A stretch of DNA of 64,000 nt from Cycloclasticus sp. (lineage in GTDB: Bacteria; Pseudomonadota; Gammaproteobacteria; Methylococcales; Cycloclasticaceae), in the NCBI GenBank assembly GCA_002733135.1, contig NVUJ01000006.1:24280-88279 (forward strand). Reading direction: 5' to 3'. This document shows positions 8,689-17,853 of the stretch, in pieces. The position numbers and the translations under genes were made by a program. Positions within the stretch are counted from its first letter, which is position 1. Every line of letters begins with the position of its first letter. Under the pieces are notes generated by a model. That model saw only the letters and a list, made by a program, of their open reading frames with translations, made no database searches and was not told where the DNA came from.

Positions 8689-9441
8689 TTATTTCTTCTG
8701 AAGTTTTTTAATGGTGCTTGTTAATTGATGTATGTCAGCCGTTGTTTGTTCTCGGTACGCTGCAAACTCAATTCTTAATTCATGTAAACCTTTTTGCAAG
8801 TCAGTGATAGAGCGATGGGAAGGCAAGCCTAGCAGAGTAGAAAATTGTTCTGATAATGCTTGTTGTGTTCTGCTTAATTCGCTTAATGCATTGAATAATG
8901 ATTGTTGTGTTTGAACGTACTCATCAGTCTGGCTTATGTATGAAAAGGCCTGCTCGCCAGCTTTAAGCCATAACTGACACAGCTGTTCATTAGAGTCTGT
9001 ATCGGCCTCATTTCGTAAACGCTCGAACCGTTGTAATGCGTCGTTGCTCAATTCGCCATGTAAGGCACTCATTTTTGTTAACGCTGATTGGAATGTTTTG
9101 ATATGGTCGGGCGCTTGTTGTGAAAACTGGTGTATGGCAGCAGTATATTGTTCTGCCACGGTGGTATTGGCAGATGTTGAAAAGCCGTTTATATCAAAGA
9201 AAGATTGAAACCAATTAGGTTTACTGTGCGTTGTTGAGCTAAACCCTAGGGTGTTTGGTAAATCCCAAAAACTGGCAAGGTTATCGTTTCCTTGTATACT
9301 TTGAAGAAGTTGATTGTAAAAAAAACCTTGTTCTTGAAAGTTTTGTAAGAGTGTTTTGTATTCATCAGGAATATTACTTTCAATCAGTGAATTAAATTGT
9401 TCAAAAATTGAAGAGGCGTTATTTTCTGTTTTACTTGTCAT
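8689..9441 (-). CDS. phaE: Class III PHA synthase accessory subunit PhaE
   Basis: Non-catalytic subunit needed for PhaC activity in class III synthases. 250 residues, shorter than the roughly 360 of classical PhaE. It is Gln/Ser-rich and mostly helical, with the family-like WFQSFFDINGF segment and WLKAGEQAFSYISQTDEYVQTQ, and ends in a coiled coil (residues about 210-250) finishing KKLQKK. Identification rests on this pattern and on its place immediately upstream of phaC. No enzymatic motif is expected or seen. Confidence 0.88.
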   Translation of the reverse strand: MTSKTENNASSIFEQFNSLIESNIPDEYKTLLQNFQEQGFFYNQLLQSIQGNDNLASFWDLPNTLGFSSTTHSKPNWFQSFFDINGFSTSANTTVAEQYTAAIHQFSQQAPDHIKTFQSALTKMSALHGELSNDALQRFERLRNEADTDSNEQLCQLWLKAGEQAFSYISQTDEYVQTQQSLFNALSELSRTQQALSEQFSTLLGLPSHRSITDLQKGLHELRIEFAAYREQTTADIHQLTSTIKKLQKK

Positions 9442-9512
9442 TACTATTTACCATTGCTCATTGAATAGAATTCTATTGAAACACGAGAAGAACGTACAGC
9501 TGAATTCGTTGA

Positions 9513-10415
9513 TTAATTTGAATGAAATAAGATTGAAGGTTGTCTTTTGATATTATTTAGCGACCAGTGCTTGATTCCCCAACTAAGAATGTCGCTCACA
9601 GAGCCATCTAATAAACCCTCTATAGGGTTTAAGTTTAAATACGCCAATATGCTTATTAACGTTTGTTTAACGGGCGAAAGGGATACATCATCTGCGAACG
9701 TTTGTTTGCTGAGTTTTGCGCCCTCTACGTTGCTTATGACGGGAATATGAGCGTAATTTGGTGTATGTAGCCCTAATATTTGTTGCAGCATAATTTGTCT
9801 CGGTGTGCTGGCTAATAAATCGTAACCGCGCAGAACATCGGTTATTTTCTGCTCATGGTCATCTAGTGCAACGGCTAGATGATAGGCGGCCACATGATCT
9901 TTGCGAAAAACAATAAAATCGCCGACGTCTTTTTTTAAATATTGTTTAACGTCTCCTTGTATTTGGTCATTAAAAATAAGTCTATCGACGGGCAGTTTAA
10001 TTCTTAACGCATGTGGTTGAATATTTTGAGCGGCAGAATTTAAACAATGTTGGTCGTATATACCGTTGGGGATACGGCGCTCGGTCAACTCTTTTCTAGA
10101 GCAGCTACATCGGTATAGGAAGTTATCTTTTTTTAATTCGGCCAGTGCGGTTTTATAGGCAAGGTGACGAGTGCTTTGGTAAAAGATAGTTTCGTCCCAA
10201 GTGAGACCAAATTGTTCGAGTGTTTTGAGTATATGTGTGGAATAGACTTGCTTGCAACGCAACGGGTCTAGATCGTCAATCCTTACGAGCCATTTTCCAC
10301 CCACCGAGCGAGCTTGTAGAAAGCTGGCAACCGCGGTATATAAAGAACCAAAGTGTAAAGGCCCAGTGGGAGATGGTGCGAAACGCCCCCTGTAGGCTAT
10401 TTGCTCTGAAGACAA
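9513..10415 (-). CDS. gluQ: Glutamyl-Q tRNA(Asp) synthetase
   Basis: Class I aminoacyl-tRNA synthetase paralogue that attaches glutamate to queuosine in the anticodon of tRNA-Asp. 300 residues, matching GluQ and lacking the anticodon-binding half of GluRS. N-terminus GRFAPSPTGPLHFGSLYTA carries the HIGH-like motif (HFGS at 21-24); zinc-site cysteines occur in YRCSCSRKEL; the KMSKS-like motif is GAKLSKQTFADD. It lies 25 bases downstream of dksA on the same strand, the classic gammaproteobacterial dksA-gluQ pair. Confidence 0.95.
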   Translation of the reverse strand: MSSEQIAYRGRFAPSPTGPLHFGSLYTAVASFLQARSVGGKWLVRIDDLDPLRCKQVYSTHILKTLEQFGLTWDETIFYQSTRHLAYKTALAELKKDNFLYRCSCSRKELTERRIPNGIYDQHCLNSAAQNIQPHALRIKLPVDRLIFNDQIQGDVKQYLKKDVGDFIVFRKDHVAAYHLAVALDDHEQKITDVLRGYDLLASTPRQIMLQQILGLHTPNYAHIPVISNVEGAKLSKQTFADDVSLSPVKQTLISILAYLNLNPIEGLLDGSVSDILSWGIKHWSLNNIKRQPSILFHSN

Positions 10416-10440
10416 GGGGTTAATATTAACAAAAAGAAAA

Positions 10441-10878
10441 TTATAATTTTTGCTTTTCTCTTATCTCGTCCAGTGATTTACAGTCAATGCACTGAGTTGC
10501 GGTAGGGCGCGCTTCAAGACGTTTTAGGGCGATTTCAATGCCACATGAATCACAAAAACCGTATTCACCGGAATCAAGAGTGATTAGAGACTCATCAATT
10601 TTTTTAATTAATTTGCGTTCGCGATCCCTGGTGCGCAATTCAAGGCTGAAATCTGATTCCTGAGTTGCTCTGTCTGTTGGGTCAGGAAAATTAGACGCTT
10701 CATCTTGCATGTGATGAACGGTACGGTCAACGTCTTCCATTAGTGAGTCTTTCCACTGAAGGAGAATCGCTTTGAAGTGCTCCGATTGATTGGAGTTCAT
10801 GTGCTCTTCGCCTTTTTTTGCCCTATAGGGCTTAAATTCTAGGTTACTTGCGTCTAATGATTTTTTTGATGTAGCCAT
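10441..10878 (-). CDS. dksA: RNA polymerase-binding transcription factor DksA
   Basis: Binds the RNA polymerase secondary channel and works with ppGpp in the stringent response. 145 residues, close to the usual 151. Coiled-coil region at about residues 33-100 with the conserved acidic tip (FPDPTDRATQESDF), then a four-cysteine zinc finger: Cys109, Cys112, Cys130 and Cys133 within GFCDSCGIEI and TQCIDCKS. It heads the dksA-gluQ unit and is divergent from the aminotransferase gene across a 156-bp A+T-rich gap. Confidence 0.96.
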   Translation of the reverse strand: MATSKKSLDASNLEFKPYRAKKGEEHMNSNQSEHFKAILLQWKDSLMEDVDRTVHHMQDEASNFPDPTDRATQESDFSLELRTRDRERKLIKKIDESLITLDSGEYGFCDSCGIEIALKRLEARPTATQCIDCKSLDEIREKQKL

Positions 10879-11034
10879 TATTGTCTTATTACCAACAGTT
10901 AAAAAATATTTAAGCGCGCATAGATATCAGATAATAGAATTTAGCGCAATGTTTTTCTTTCTTTATGAATATATTTGTCCTTAATACATAGTTTAAAATA
11001 TAGACCTAAATAGGGATTTCTTCAAAGGTTTTTT

Positions 11035-12207
11035 ATGGTTTTAAAAAAAGTGTCGAATAAGATGCAGTCCGTATCTTCATTTTTTGTTATGGAAGTTATG
11101 GCGCGCGCGAAAACTCTTGAGGGACTAGGGCGAGATATTGTTCATATGGAAGTGGGGGAGCCAGACTTTTCAACGCCGCAACCGATTATTGATGCTGGGA
11201 TAGAGTTTTTACAACAGGGTGATGTTCATTACACTAGAGCCCAAGGGTTGCCATCATTACGTAATAAAATATCAAGATTCTATCGTCAGCAATACAGTGT
11301 TTTAGTGTCGCCGGATCGTATCTTTATTACGCCTGGTGCATCGGGTGCCTTAACGGTGGCCTTAGCAACCTTATTGAACAGTGGAGACGAGGTGCTAATG
11401 GCAGACCCCGGCTACCCTTGTAATAGTAATTTGGTAACACTGTTTGGCGGAAAACCTAAGGCCGTTGCCGTTACTTTGGCTGATAAATTTCAATTGAGCG
11501 CTGACAGCGCGTCACGAGCATGGGGCGCAACAACTCGTGGTGTGATGATTGCATCACCATCAAACCCAACGGGTACTATGGTTAACCATGAACAATTGAG
11601 TGCGCTTGTTGGATTGGTGTCAGACAAGAGGGGTTTTTTGATTTCGGATGAAATATACCATGGCTTAAACTATGAAGAACCAGCAGTAAGCGCATTGGAA
11701 CTTTTCGATGAAGCTTTTGTATTAAATAGCTTTTCAAAATTTTTCGGGATGACGGGTTGGCGCTTAGGTTGGCTTATTGTTCCTGATTATGCCGTGTCGG
11801 CAGCAAATCGCTTGATGCAAAATTTATACATATCAGCGCCAACACATTCGCAGTTTGCAGCGCTAGCCGCTTTTGATGAGCCTACGCAACGTATTTTATT
11901 GCAGCGTAGAGATGAATTTAGGCGACGAAGGGATATGTTATACGAGGGTTTAGCAGAGTTGGGCTTTGTATTAGGTGATAAGCCATCAGGTGCTTTTTAT
12001 ATTTACGCAAATTGCAGTGCATTCACAACCGACAGCTATACGTTTGCAATGGAATTATTGGAGCGAGCGGGCGTTGCGATAACGCCGGGTGTGGATTTTG
12101 GTGAAAATAATGCTAATCAATATCTTCGTTTCGCCTATACAACATCTATAGAGCGAATAGAACTTGGGTTACAACGCATTAAAGATTTCTTAGCAGGTCA
12201 TTTGTAA
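11035..12207 (+). CDS. Class I/II pyridoxal-phosphate aminotransferase
   Basis: Fold-type I PLP enzyme of 390 residues. Characteristic segments in order: HMEVGEPDFSTPQPI near the N-terminus, ITPGASGALTVAL, DPGYPCN, the SPSNPTGTM substrate motif, SDEIYHGLNY (PLP-ring Asp and Tyr), and SFSKFFGMTGWRLGW, which holds the Schiff-base lysine. C-terminal arginine in YLRFAYT. The exact amino donor and acceptor cannot be read from the sequence; aspartate/alanine-type transaminases are the nearest group. Monocistronic, divergent from dksA and convergent with galE. Confidence 0.88.
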   Translation: MVLKKVSNKMQSVSSFFVMEVMARAKTLEGLGRDIVHMEVGEPDFSTPQPIIDAGIEFLQQGDVHYTRAQGLPSLRNKISRFYRQQYSVLVSPDRIFITPGASGALTVALATLLNSGDEVLMADPGYPCNSNLVTLFGGKPKAVAVTLADKFQLSADSASRAWGATTRGVMIASPSNPTGTMVNHEQLSALVGLVSDKRGFLISDEIYHGLNYEEPAVSALELFDEAFVLNSFSKFFGMTGWRLGWLIVPDYAVSAANRLMQNLYISAPTHSQFAALAAFDEPTQRILLQRRDEFRRRRDMLYEGLAELGFVLGDKPSGAFYIYANCSAFTTDSYTFAMELLERAGVAITPGVDFGENNANQYLRFAYTTSIERIELGLQRIKDFLAGHL

Positions 12208-12253
12208 CTTCGTGAATTAGAACAACTTAAGACTATTGATACAGTTGTGCCAG

Positions 12254-13240
12254 CTATTGTTTAGCTAGTTTGGCCTCCCAATCAAGCGATGTTCTTATGA
12301 TGAAGTTGAGGTTGTCGTATTGCGGTTGCCAGCCAATTTTTTGTCGAATTTCGTCTGCTATGGAAATTAATTGTGCCGGATCGCCGGCGCGACGAGGGTT
12401 TTCTTCAACATTGATTGGTGAACCGTGCTCTTCGTTTATTGCTTTGATAACGTCCTTAACGCTAAATCCGTGGCCATAGCCGCAATTGAGTGTTGCCGAA
12501 GTGCCATTATTTCTCAGGTAATCCAGAGCGTTTATATGGGCAGTCGCAAGGTCAGATACGTGGATATAATCACGAATACCTGTGCCGTCAGGGGTCGGGT
12601 AATCTGTGCCATAAACCAGAAGTTTTTTGCGTTTACCGGTGGCGACTTCAGCGGCTACCTTAATAAGGAGGCTGGCTTCCTTGGTTGACTGGCCAATTTG
12701 CCCGTCCGGATCGGACCCAGCAACATTGAAGTAACGTAATATTACGTGTTTAAGATCGCTAGCGTTTGACGTGTCACGAAGCATTTGTTCGCTCATTAAT
12801 TTAGAACTGCCGTAAGGGTTTATAGGAGCCGTTGGTGTTTCTTCTGAGGCAAAGCCAGTTTCTAATTCACCGTATACAGCAGCTGTAGAGCTAAATATGA
12901 AATGTTTCACCGCAGCCTTTGAGCAACATTCAAGTAAATTACGTGTATTGCCGGTATTGTTCCGATAGTACTTTAATGGGTTTTTGACGGATTCAGGGAC
13001 GATAGTGTGTGCAGCAAAATGTAAGACCGATTCAATGTTGTGTTGTTGTAAGATGTTTTGAACGAATTCTTGGTCACCAGTATTCCCAACTATAAATTCA
13101 CCATGAAGAACCGATTGTTCAAAGCCTGTTGATAGATCATCTAGAACAACAATTTTTTCGTTTTGCTCCCCTAATAACTTAACAACATGGCTACCAATGT
13201 AACCTGCACCGCCAGTTACTAAAATAGCGCCTTTGCTCAT
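12254..13240 (-). CDS. galE: UDP-glucose 4-epimerase
   Basis: NAD-dependent interconversion of UDP-glucose and UDP-galactose, supplying surface polysaccharide precursors. 328 residues, normal. N-terminal Rossmann loop TGGAGYIGSH, the FSSTAAVYG segment with catalytic Ser/Thr, Tyr-x3-Lys in NPYGSSKLM, RYFNVAGSDPDG and the RDYIHVSDLA motif. Its ATG overlaps the moeA stop by four bases, so it is probably translated with mobB-moeA although it is unrelated in function. Confidence 0.95.
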   Translation of the reverse strand: MSKGAILVTGGAGYIGSHVVKLLGEQNEKIVVLDDLSTGFEQSVLHGEFIVGNTGDQEFVQNILQQHNIESVLHFAAHTIVPESVKNPLKYYRNNTGNTRNLLECCSKAAVKHFIFSSTAAVYGELETGFASEETPTAPINPYGSSKLMSEQMLRDTSNASDLKHVILRYFNVAGSDPDGQIGQSTKEASLLIKVAAEVATGKRKKLLVYGTDYPTPDGTGIRDYIHVSDLATAHINALDYLRNNGTSATLNCGYGHGFSVKDVIKAINEEHGSPINVEENPRRAGDPAQLISIADEIRQKIGWQPQYDNLNFIIRTSLDWEAKLAKQ

Positions 13241-14466
13241 AAATTGTTTCCGATTAATTGAATGCTGACCATCTGGCCCTTTTCGATATTACCAGAATCT
13301 TGTTCTAAAACGATTAGGCAATTCGCTTTCGACATAGAGCTTAGCATGTGCGACCCTTGTCCTCCTGTTGATGAAACGAATAATTGGCCATCAATATTTT
13401 CGATAAAACCCCGTTGAAATTCTATTCGACCGGGTTGTTTGAAGATAGTTTCTAGTGTAATCGCTTGTAAAGAAAGAGGTTTAAGCTCTTTGCTGTAGCC
13501 CATCATTTTATGTAACGCGGGGAGTACGACTTGTTGGTATGTCACCATAACGGAAACCGGGTTACCAGGAAGTCCAAAAAAGACAGTGTCGTTAATTGAA
13601 CCAAAAACGAGTGGCTTGCCGGGCTTGATGGCAATTTTCCATAAATTAAGTTTTCCAATTTTAGCGAGTACGTCAGTAATAAAGTCTGCTTCCCCAACGG
13701 ATACACCGCCACTGGTAATAATCACGTCACATAGCCCTGCTGCGGATAATAGTGCTGTTTCAACGGCTTCAGGGTTGTCTGCTATAACACCTAAGTCTAA
13801 TGGTGTGGCACCGGCCTGTTCAATCAAGGCATGGAGGGTGTAGCGATTGCTGTCAAAAATTTGCCCAAGTTTGAGTTGGGAACCAATCGATATAAGTTCA
13901 TCACCTGTTGAAAAAAAACCGACTGTTATAGGCTTATGAACTGAAATATCTGCGATGCCACAGGATGCTAAAAGGCCAATATCTGCGGCGGTGATTAATT
14001 TTCCTGAAGGTATAATCGTTTGGCCTTGTTGTTTGTCGCTAGCAATATTTCTAATATTATCAAATATTTGAGGAGTATTATTAATCTTAATTATATCATT
14101 ATTACGAGTAACGTTTTCCTGCATTACAACGCTGTCGCAATCACTAGGAACATAAGCACCCGTAAATATTCGAACACATTGTCCAGCTGTAAGCGTGCCA
14201 GTATATGGCTTACCTGCCCATGAAGTACCAACAACTTTTAATGTGCTTGTAAGGTCATCATTAATGCGTATGGCGTATCCATCCATGGAAGAGTTTCTGA
14301 AGCTGGGTACATCAATAGCCGAGATACATTCTTTGTAAGAGGCACGGTGTAATGCTTTTTTTAGGGGCAAGTACTCGTAGCCTTTGTGATTTGGTAAGGC
14401 GTTAAGAATTTGAGCTAAGGCCTGCTCAAGTGTCAATAATTCAGGGCTTGCGCAAGAGTCATTCAC
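13237..14466 (-). CDS. moeA: Molybdopterin molybdenumtransferase MoeA
   Basis: Inserts molybdate into adenylated molybdopterin to give molybdenum cofactor. 409 residues, as in the family. Signature segments: SSMDGYAIR near residue 65, RIFTGAYVPSDCDSVVMQE, the STGDEL motif, SGGVSVGEADF and FGLPGNPVSVMVTY. It overlaps mobB upstream by eight bases and galE downstream by four, forming a tight unit. Having mobB-moeA implies that molybdoenzymes are made, though none is encoded in this window. Confidence 0.95.
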   Translation of the reverse strand: MNDSCASPELLTLEQALAQILNALPNHKGYEYLPLKKALHRASYKECISAIDVPSFRNSSMDGYAIRINDDLTSTLKVVGTSWAGKPYTGTLTAGQCVRIFTGAYVPSDCDSVVMQENVTRNNDIIKINNTPQIFDNIRNIASDKQQGQTIIPSGKLITAADIGLLASCGIADISVHKPITVGFFSTGDELISIGSQLKLGQIFDSNRYTLHALIEQAGATPLDLGVIADNPEAVETALLSAAGLCDVIITSGGVSVGEADFITDVLAKIGKLNLWKIAIKPGKPLVFGSINDTVFFGLPGNPVSVMVTYQQVVLPALHKMMGYSKELKPLSLQAITLETIFKQPGRIEFQRGFIENIDGQLFVSSTGGQGSHMLSSMSKANCLIVLEQDSGNIEKGQMVSIQLIGNNL

Positions 14467-14986
14467 AATTATTTTCTTTAAAAAATTGATGGATAATGAA
14501 ATCAGCTACTTGGTCGGGTTCGTTAATATTTAAACATGGGATGTCAGTTGATAGGATTTTGTTACTGGCTATCGCAATAATGGAACTATCTTCAGTATGC
14601 AAAAAAGTACAATTAAGTTCAGATCTATGTAGTTCAATTTTAGCGAATTGCTCATGTTTGAAGCCTTCGACTATAACCAAATCAACAGGTTGGTTCGAGA
14701 AACAGTAAAGTTGTTCATGCAACGTTGGTTCACTCGATGCTAATTCTGTAATAACAGCACGGCGATGGCTAGACACAAGCACGACTGGGGACGCCCCCGC
14801 TTTGCGTAAGCGATAACTGTCCTTGCCTGGTTGGTCAATATCAAAATCGTGATGGCTGTGTTTAATTAAGCCAACTTTGAAGCCTCGCTCATTTAATATA
14901 GGAATGAGGCGGCTTATTAACGTTGTTTTTCCTGTGCCGCTACTCGCAGCAAAGCCAAGTACCGGCGGCAAAGAATAGTTCCCCAT
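14459..14986 (-). CDS. mobB: Molybdopterin-guanine dinucleotide biosynthesis adapter protein MobB
   Basis: GTP-binding P-loop protein that assists MobA in making the guanine dinucleotide form of molybdenum cofactor. 175 residues. P-loop SSGTGKTTLISRLI near residue 15, then KVGLIKHSHHDFDIDQPGKDSYRLRKAGA, the diagnostic MobB stretch, and VDLVIVEGFKHE. Start at ATG 14986. It follows nhaD by 16 bases on the same strand and overlaps moeA. Confidence 0.94.
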   Translation of the reverse strand: MGNYSLPPVLGFAASSGTGKTTLISRLIPILNERGFKVGLIKHSHHDFDIDQPGKDSYRLRKAGASPVVLVSSHRRAVITELASSEPTLHEQLYCFSNQPVDLVIVEGFKHEQFAKIELHRSELNCTFLHTEDSSIIAIASNKILSTDIPCLNINEPDQVADFIIHQFFKENNCE

Positions 14987-15002
14987 GTTATGTCAGTAAT
15001 AC

Positions 15003-16448
15003 TCAGAAAAGAGATGCATTAATCCACATGTGCACATAAATGCTAGCCGCATAGCCAAGGGCGATAACCGGTGTCCACTTAAGGTGCGACGCGAAGGTGT
15101 ATATACCGCGTGCTTGCCCCATTAGGGCCACACCAGCAGCAGAACCGACTGATAATAAGCTACCACCTACCCCAGCAGTTAAAGTGACTAACAACCATTG
15201 TCCATGAGACATCTCAGGTTGCATGGTTAACACAGCAAACATAACAGGAATATTGTCGACAATCGCTGACAGTATACCGACGAGAATATTGGCATTGGTT
15301 GCGCCAAGCTGGCCGTACATTGCTTCAGAAGCCATAGCTAGATAACCCATAAACCCAAGACCACCAACAGCCATAATAACGCCATAGAAGAAGAACAAAG
15401 TGTCCCACTCAGCGGCAGCTACTTTTTGAAAAACATCAAAGCCCTTTGTCTCAAGACCTTGACGTGGTGAAGACTCAACATCCATTCTTTTTTCAAACTC
15501 GTCTTCAGGATCAGTGTTTTGGGGATAAGTGGTTATTTTTAGGTAATAACCAAAAAATTTCAAATATGCTAAACCCGTCATCATGCCAATGGCTGGCGGT
15601 AAGTGAAGGAAGTTGTGGAAACTAACAGCGGTAACGATAGTGAGTAAAAATAACACCACGATAATGATTCCTCCGCGTTTCATTATAATTTCTTCCCCTT
15701 CAACCGCATCGGGTGAGCCTGTCGGTATAAAGAAATGCATAATGGCAGCTGGTATCACGTAGTTAACAACCGAGGGAAGGAATAGTACAAAAAACTCGGA
15801 GAATTGCACGATACCTTTTTGCCAAACCATTAGTGTTGTAATGTCGCCAAACGGGCTAAACGCACCACCTGCATTGGCACCAACAACGATGGCAACACAA
15901 GAAATGGCTACAAACTTAGGCGCTTTCGCTCCCACTGTTAATGCTACGGTACACATAATGAGCGCAGTGGTAAGGTTATCTGCTACCGGCGATATAAAGA
16001 AAGCAAGGATACCTAGTAACCAGAATAAGGCTTTGTAGCTAAAACCTTTTTTGACCAACCAGCCCCTTAATACGTCAAATACGCCGCGTTCTATCATCGC
16101 GTTGATGTAGGTCATTGCCACTAATAAGAAGAAGAATAGTTCTGCGAATTCTAGGAAGTTATGCCTTATGGCAATTTCAGCAGCGTGGTCAAAGCCGTGC
16201 TGCTGGTAGACAAAGGCAATCATTATCCAAATAATACCGGCAGCCAATAAAACAGGTTTTGATTTACGTAAGTGAAGTTGTTCTTCAAAAATGACTAGGG
16301 TATAAGCTAAAACGAAGACTGTAAGTGCTAAATAACCAGCTGTGTGACTGGTTAGATCAAGTTGAGTGTTTTCACCTGAACTAGCCGAAAAGGCTAATGT
16401 AGGAACTAAAAGGAGTAAAAAACTTATGCTTTGAGGCAGAAAATTCAT
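15003..16448 (-). CDS. nhaD: Na+/H+ antiporter of the NhaD type
   Basis: Inner-membrane sodium/proton antiporter of the ion-transporter superfamily, fitting a marine or salt-exposed lifestyle. 481 residues with about a dozen hydrophobic segments after an N-terminal signal-like helix ending FSASSGE. Family motifs include RHNFLEFAELFFFLLVAMTY, FFISPVADNLTTALIM and GANAGGAFSPFGDITTLMVWQ. The next genes on the strand are mobB-moeA-galE, 16 bases away. The small exported-protein gene at 16675 is divergent across a 226-bp gap. Confidence 0.93.
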   Translation of the reverse strand: MNFLPQSISFLLLLVPTLAFSASSGENTQLDLTSHTAGYLALTVFVLAYTLVIFEEQLHLRKSKPVLLAAGIIWIMIAFVYQQHGFDHAAEIAIRHNFLEFAELFFFLLVAMTYINAMIERGVFDVLRGWLVKKGFSYKALFWLLGILAFFISPVADNLTTALIMCTVALTVGAKAPKFVAISCVAIVVGANAGGAFSPFGDITTLMVWQKGIVQFSEFFVLFLPSVVNYVIPAAIMHFFIPTGSPDAVEGEEIIMKRGGIIIVVLFLLTIVTAVSFHNFLHLPPAIGMMTGLAYLKFFGYYLKITTYPQNTDPEDEFEKRMDVESSPRQGLETKGFDVFQKVAAAEWDTLFFFYGVIMAVGGLGFMGYLAMASEAMYGQLGATNANILVGILSAIVDNIPVMFAVLTMQPEMSHGQWLLVTLTAGVGGSLLSVGSAAGVALMGQARGIYTFASHLKWTPVIALGYAASIYVHMWINASLF

Positions 16449-16674
16449 TTAAGTATCCTAGATAATGGAGTTAACGAAACGAAAAATCTAATATTATAAG
16501 GGTTGTAAAGCTTGAGTAACAAACTTAAAAAAGAAAAAAATCAAAAGATGGGTGGCGCATCTCTAAGTTAGAGTGATGTTTAGTTAAAAAAACGTTATTT
16601 TATTGACGGGCATTGAACTTTTTGTGCGATAAGTAAACTATTAATAATAGATATAATTTAAAGGGGAGTGGTTG

Positions 16675-17238
16675 ATGGGAAAAGGTATTTTAATGGTATT
16701 GTTTTTTGTGAGCGGTAATCTACTTGCGCACGGGAATATCGACAACAAGCACGGTGCTTGTACTTTAAACGTAGCGCCGGAACGGGGTATTCACCTGACG
16801 GCGTATCAGCCATCTACGCATGAGGGGGAGGTTTTTTGCCAAGATGCGCCAGATTTGGTTGAAACAACCATTGTGTTGGACTTTATGGAAGAAGATTCAA
16901 AAAAGCTTCCTTTCTCATTTTCAGTGACCTATATGAATGGCGATATAGCTGAGCCAGTTAGCGCGCTACCTTTAGCGTTATATCCAACTGGGTCTATGTT
17001 GTTGACGTTTATGCCAAAAGCGGTTGGTAAATATCACGGCAAAGTGATGTTTTTAGATAAAGACGGGCATGACACTTCTAGAGAGTTTGATTTCTATATC
17101 GGACAACGCAGTCCAAATAGCAGTGAGCCATCGAGCACACAAACAGTTGTAAAGTGGCTAGTTATCTTGTTATTTGTTTTTGGCGGGGCCTATATGTTGT
17201 ATACAAAAAGGATGAATAGAGAAGATGATGTGGATTAG
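16675..17238 (+). CDS. Exported small protein with C-terminal membrane anchor, function unknown
   Basis: About 187 residues: N-terminal signal peptide (GILMVLFFVSGNLLAHG), a periplasmic beta-rich domain with two cysteines (GACTLN and VFCQDAP), and a C-terminal membrane helix (WLVILLFVFGGAYMLYT) followed by basic residues. No catalytic motif is seen. The region ALYPTGSMLLTFMPKAVGKYHGKVMFLDKDGHD looks like an immunoglobulin-type fold, perhaps a copper or cofactor chaperone, but that is a guess. ATG at 16675 is used because AAGGGGAG lies six bases upstream. It is followed by a decayed second copy at about 17307-17849. Confidence 0.7.
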   Translation: MGKGILMVLFFVSGNLLAHGNIDNKHGACTLNVAPERGIHLTAYQPSTHEGEVFCQDAPDLVETTIVLDFMEEDSKKLPFSFSVTYMNGDIAEPVSALPLALYPTGSMLLTFMPKAVGKYHGKVMFLDKDGHDTSREFDFYIGQRSPNSSEPSSTQTVVKWLVILLFVFGGAYMLYTKRMNREDDVD

Positions 17239-17267
17239 CGAGCTAATTTTTATTAAGCCATACTCTA

Positions 17268-17305
17268 AAACACCCCTTCATTTATTCCAATTGTCGGGGT
17301 TTTTT
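17268..17305 (+). terminator. Candidate intrinsic terminator after the exported protein
   Basis: AAAACACCCC pairs with GGGGTTTTTT (one mismatch) across a loop of about 18 bases, ending in a T run. The long loop makes it a moderate rather than strong candidate. Confidence 0.45.
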
Positions 17306-17306
17306 A

Positions 17307-17849
17307 TGTGCGCTTATTTTAAGCGTTATTTCCCTAAGTACGTATACCCATGGTGGTGTAGATATAGAGAAAGATACCTGTACCTGTAGAACAGAAGGGT
17401 ATTTGCTTTACAGCTTACCAGCCAAGTGTTTCAGCGGATAAAGAGCTGTGCAAGGAAATCCCTACATCTGTCGAAACGATTCTAGTTATAGATTTTATTG
17501 ATGAAGGCTTGCGCACTATTCCAATCGGGTTAAGCATTAGGAAATTAGTAGGAGCCGATTATGTTGATGTTGAAAAATTACTGGAAGCGTTATATCCGAC
17601 TGGCACAACAATAATCTCTTTGGGGGAAGTGGAGTTAGGTCAGTATCAGTTGTTGATAGATTTGGCTGATTCTAAAGGGCATAATCATCAGCAGACGCTA
17701 CATCAGGCAGGTACTTAAATTATTTTGTTACTCAGGAAACGAGTGAATTGGGTACTGGTTTCTTTGAAAAAAATAGTTGGCTTATCTATTTAGTGTTTAT
17801 TGGTATTTTTGTTTATTTCTTGTCGAATAGGTATAAAAGTAAAACTTAA
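17307..17849 (+). pseudogene. Decayed paralogue of the exported membrane-anchored protein
   Basis: The homology to the 16675-17238 gene is spread over three frames. A signal-peptide-like stretch (LCALILSVISLSTYT) leads into HGGVDIEKDTCT in one frame. A second frame then gives KGICFTAYQPSVSADKELC and VETILVIDFIDEG, and on to ALYPTGTTIISLGE and DSKGHNHQQ. A third frame gives the C-terminal anchor SWLIYLVFIGIFVYFL ending NRYKSKT. The frame changes fall near 17385 and 17705, and an in-frame stop (17365) precedes the second block. No in-frame start codon is seen for the first block. Tandem duplication followed by decay is the simplest reading; sequencing error at both sites is less likely. Confidence 0.72.
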
Positions 17850-17853
17850 CGGC

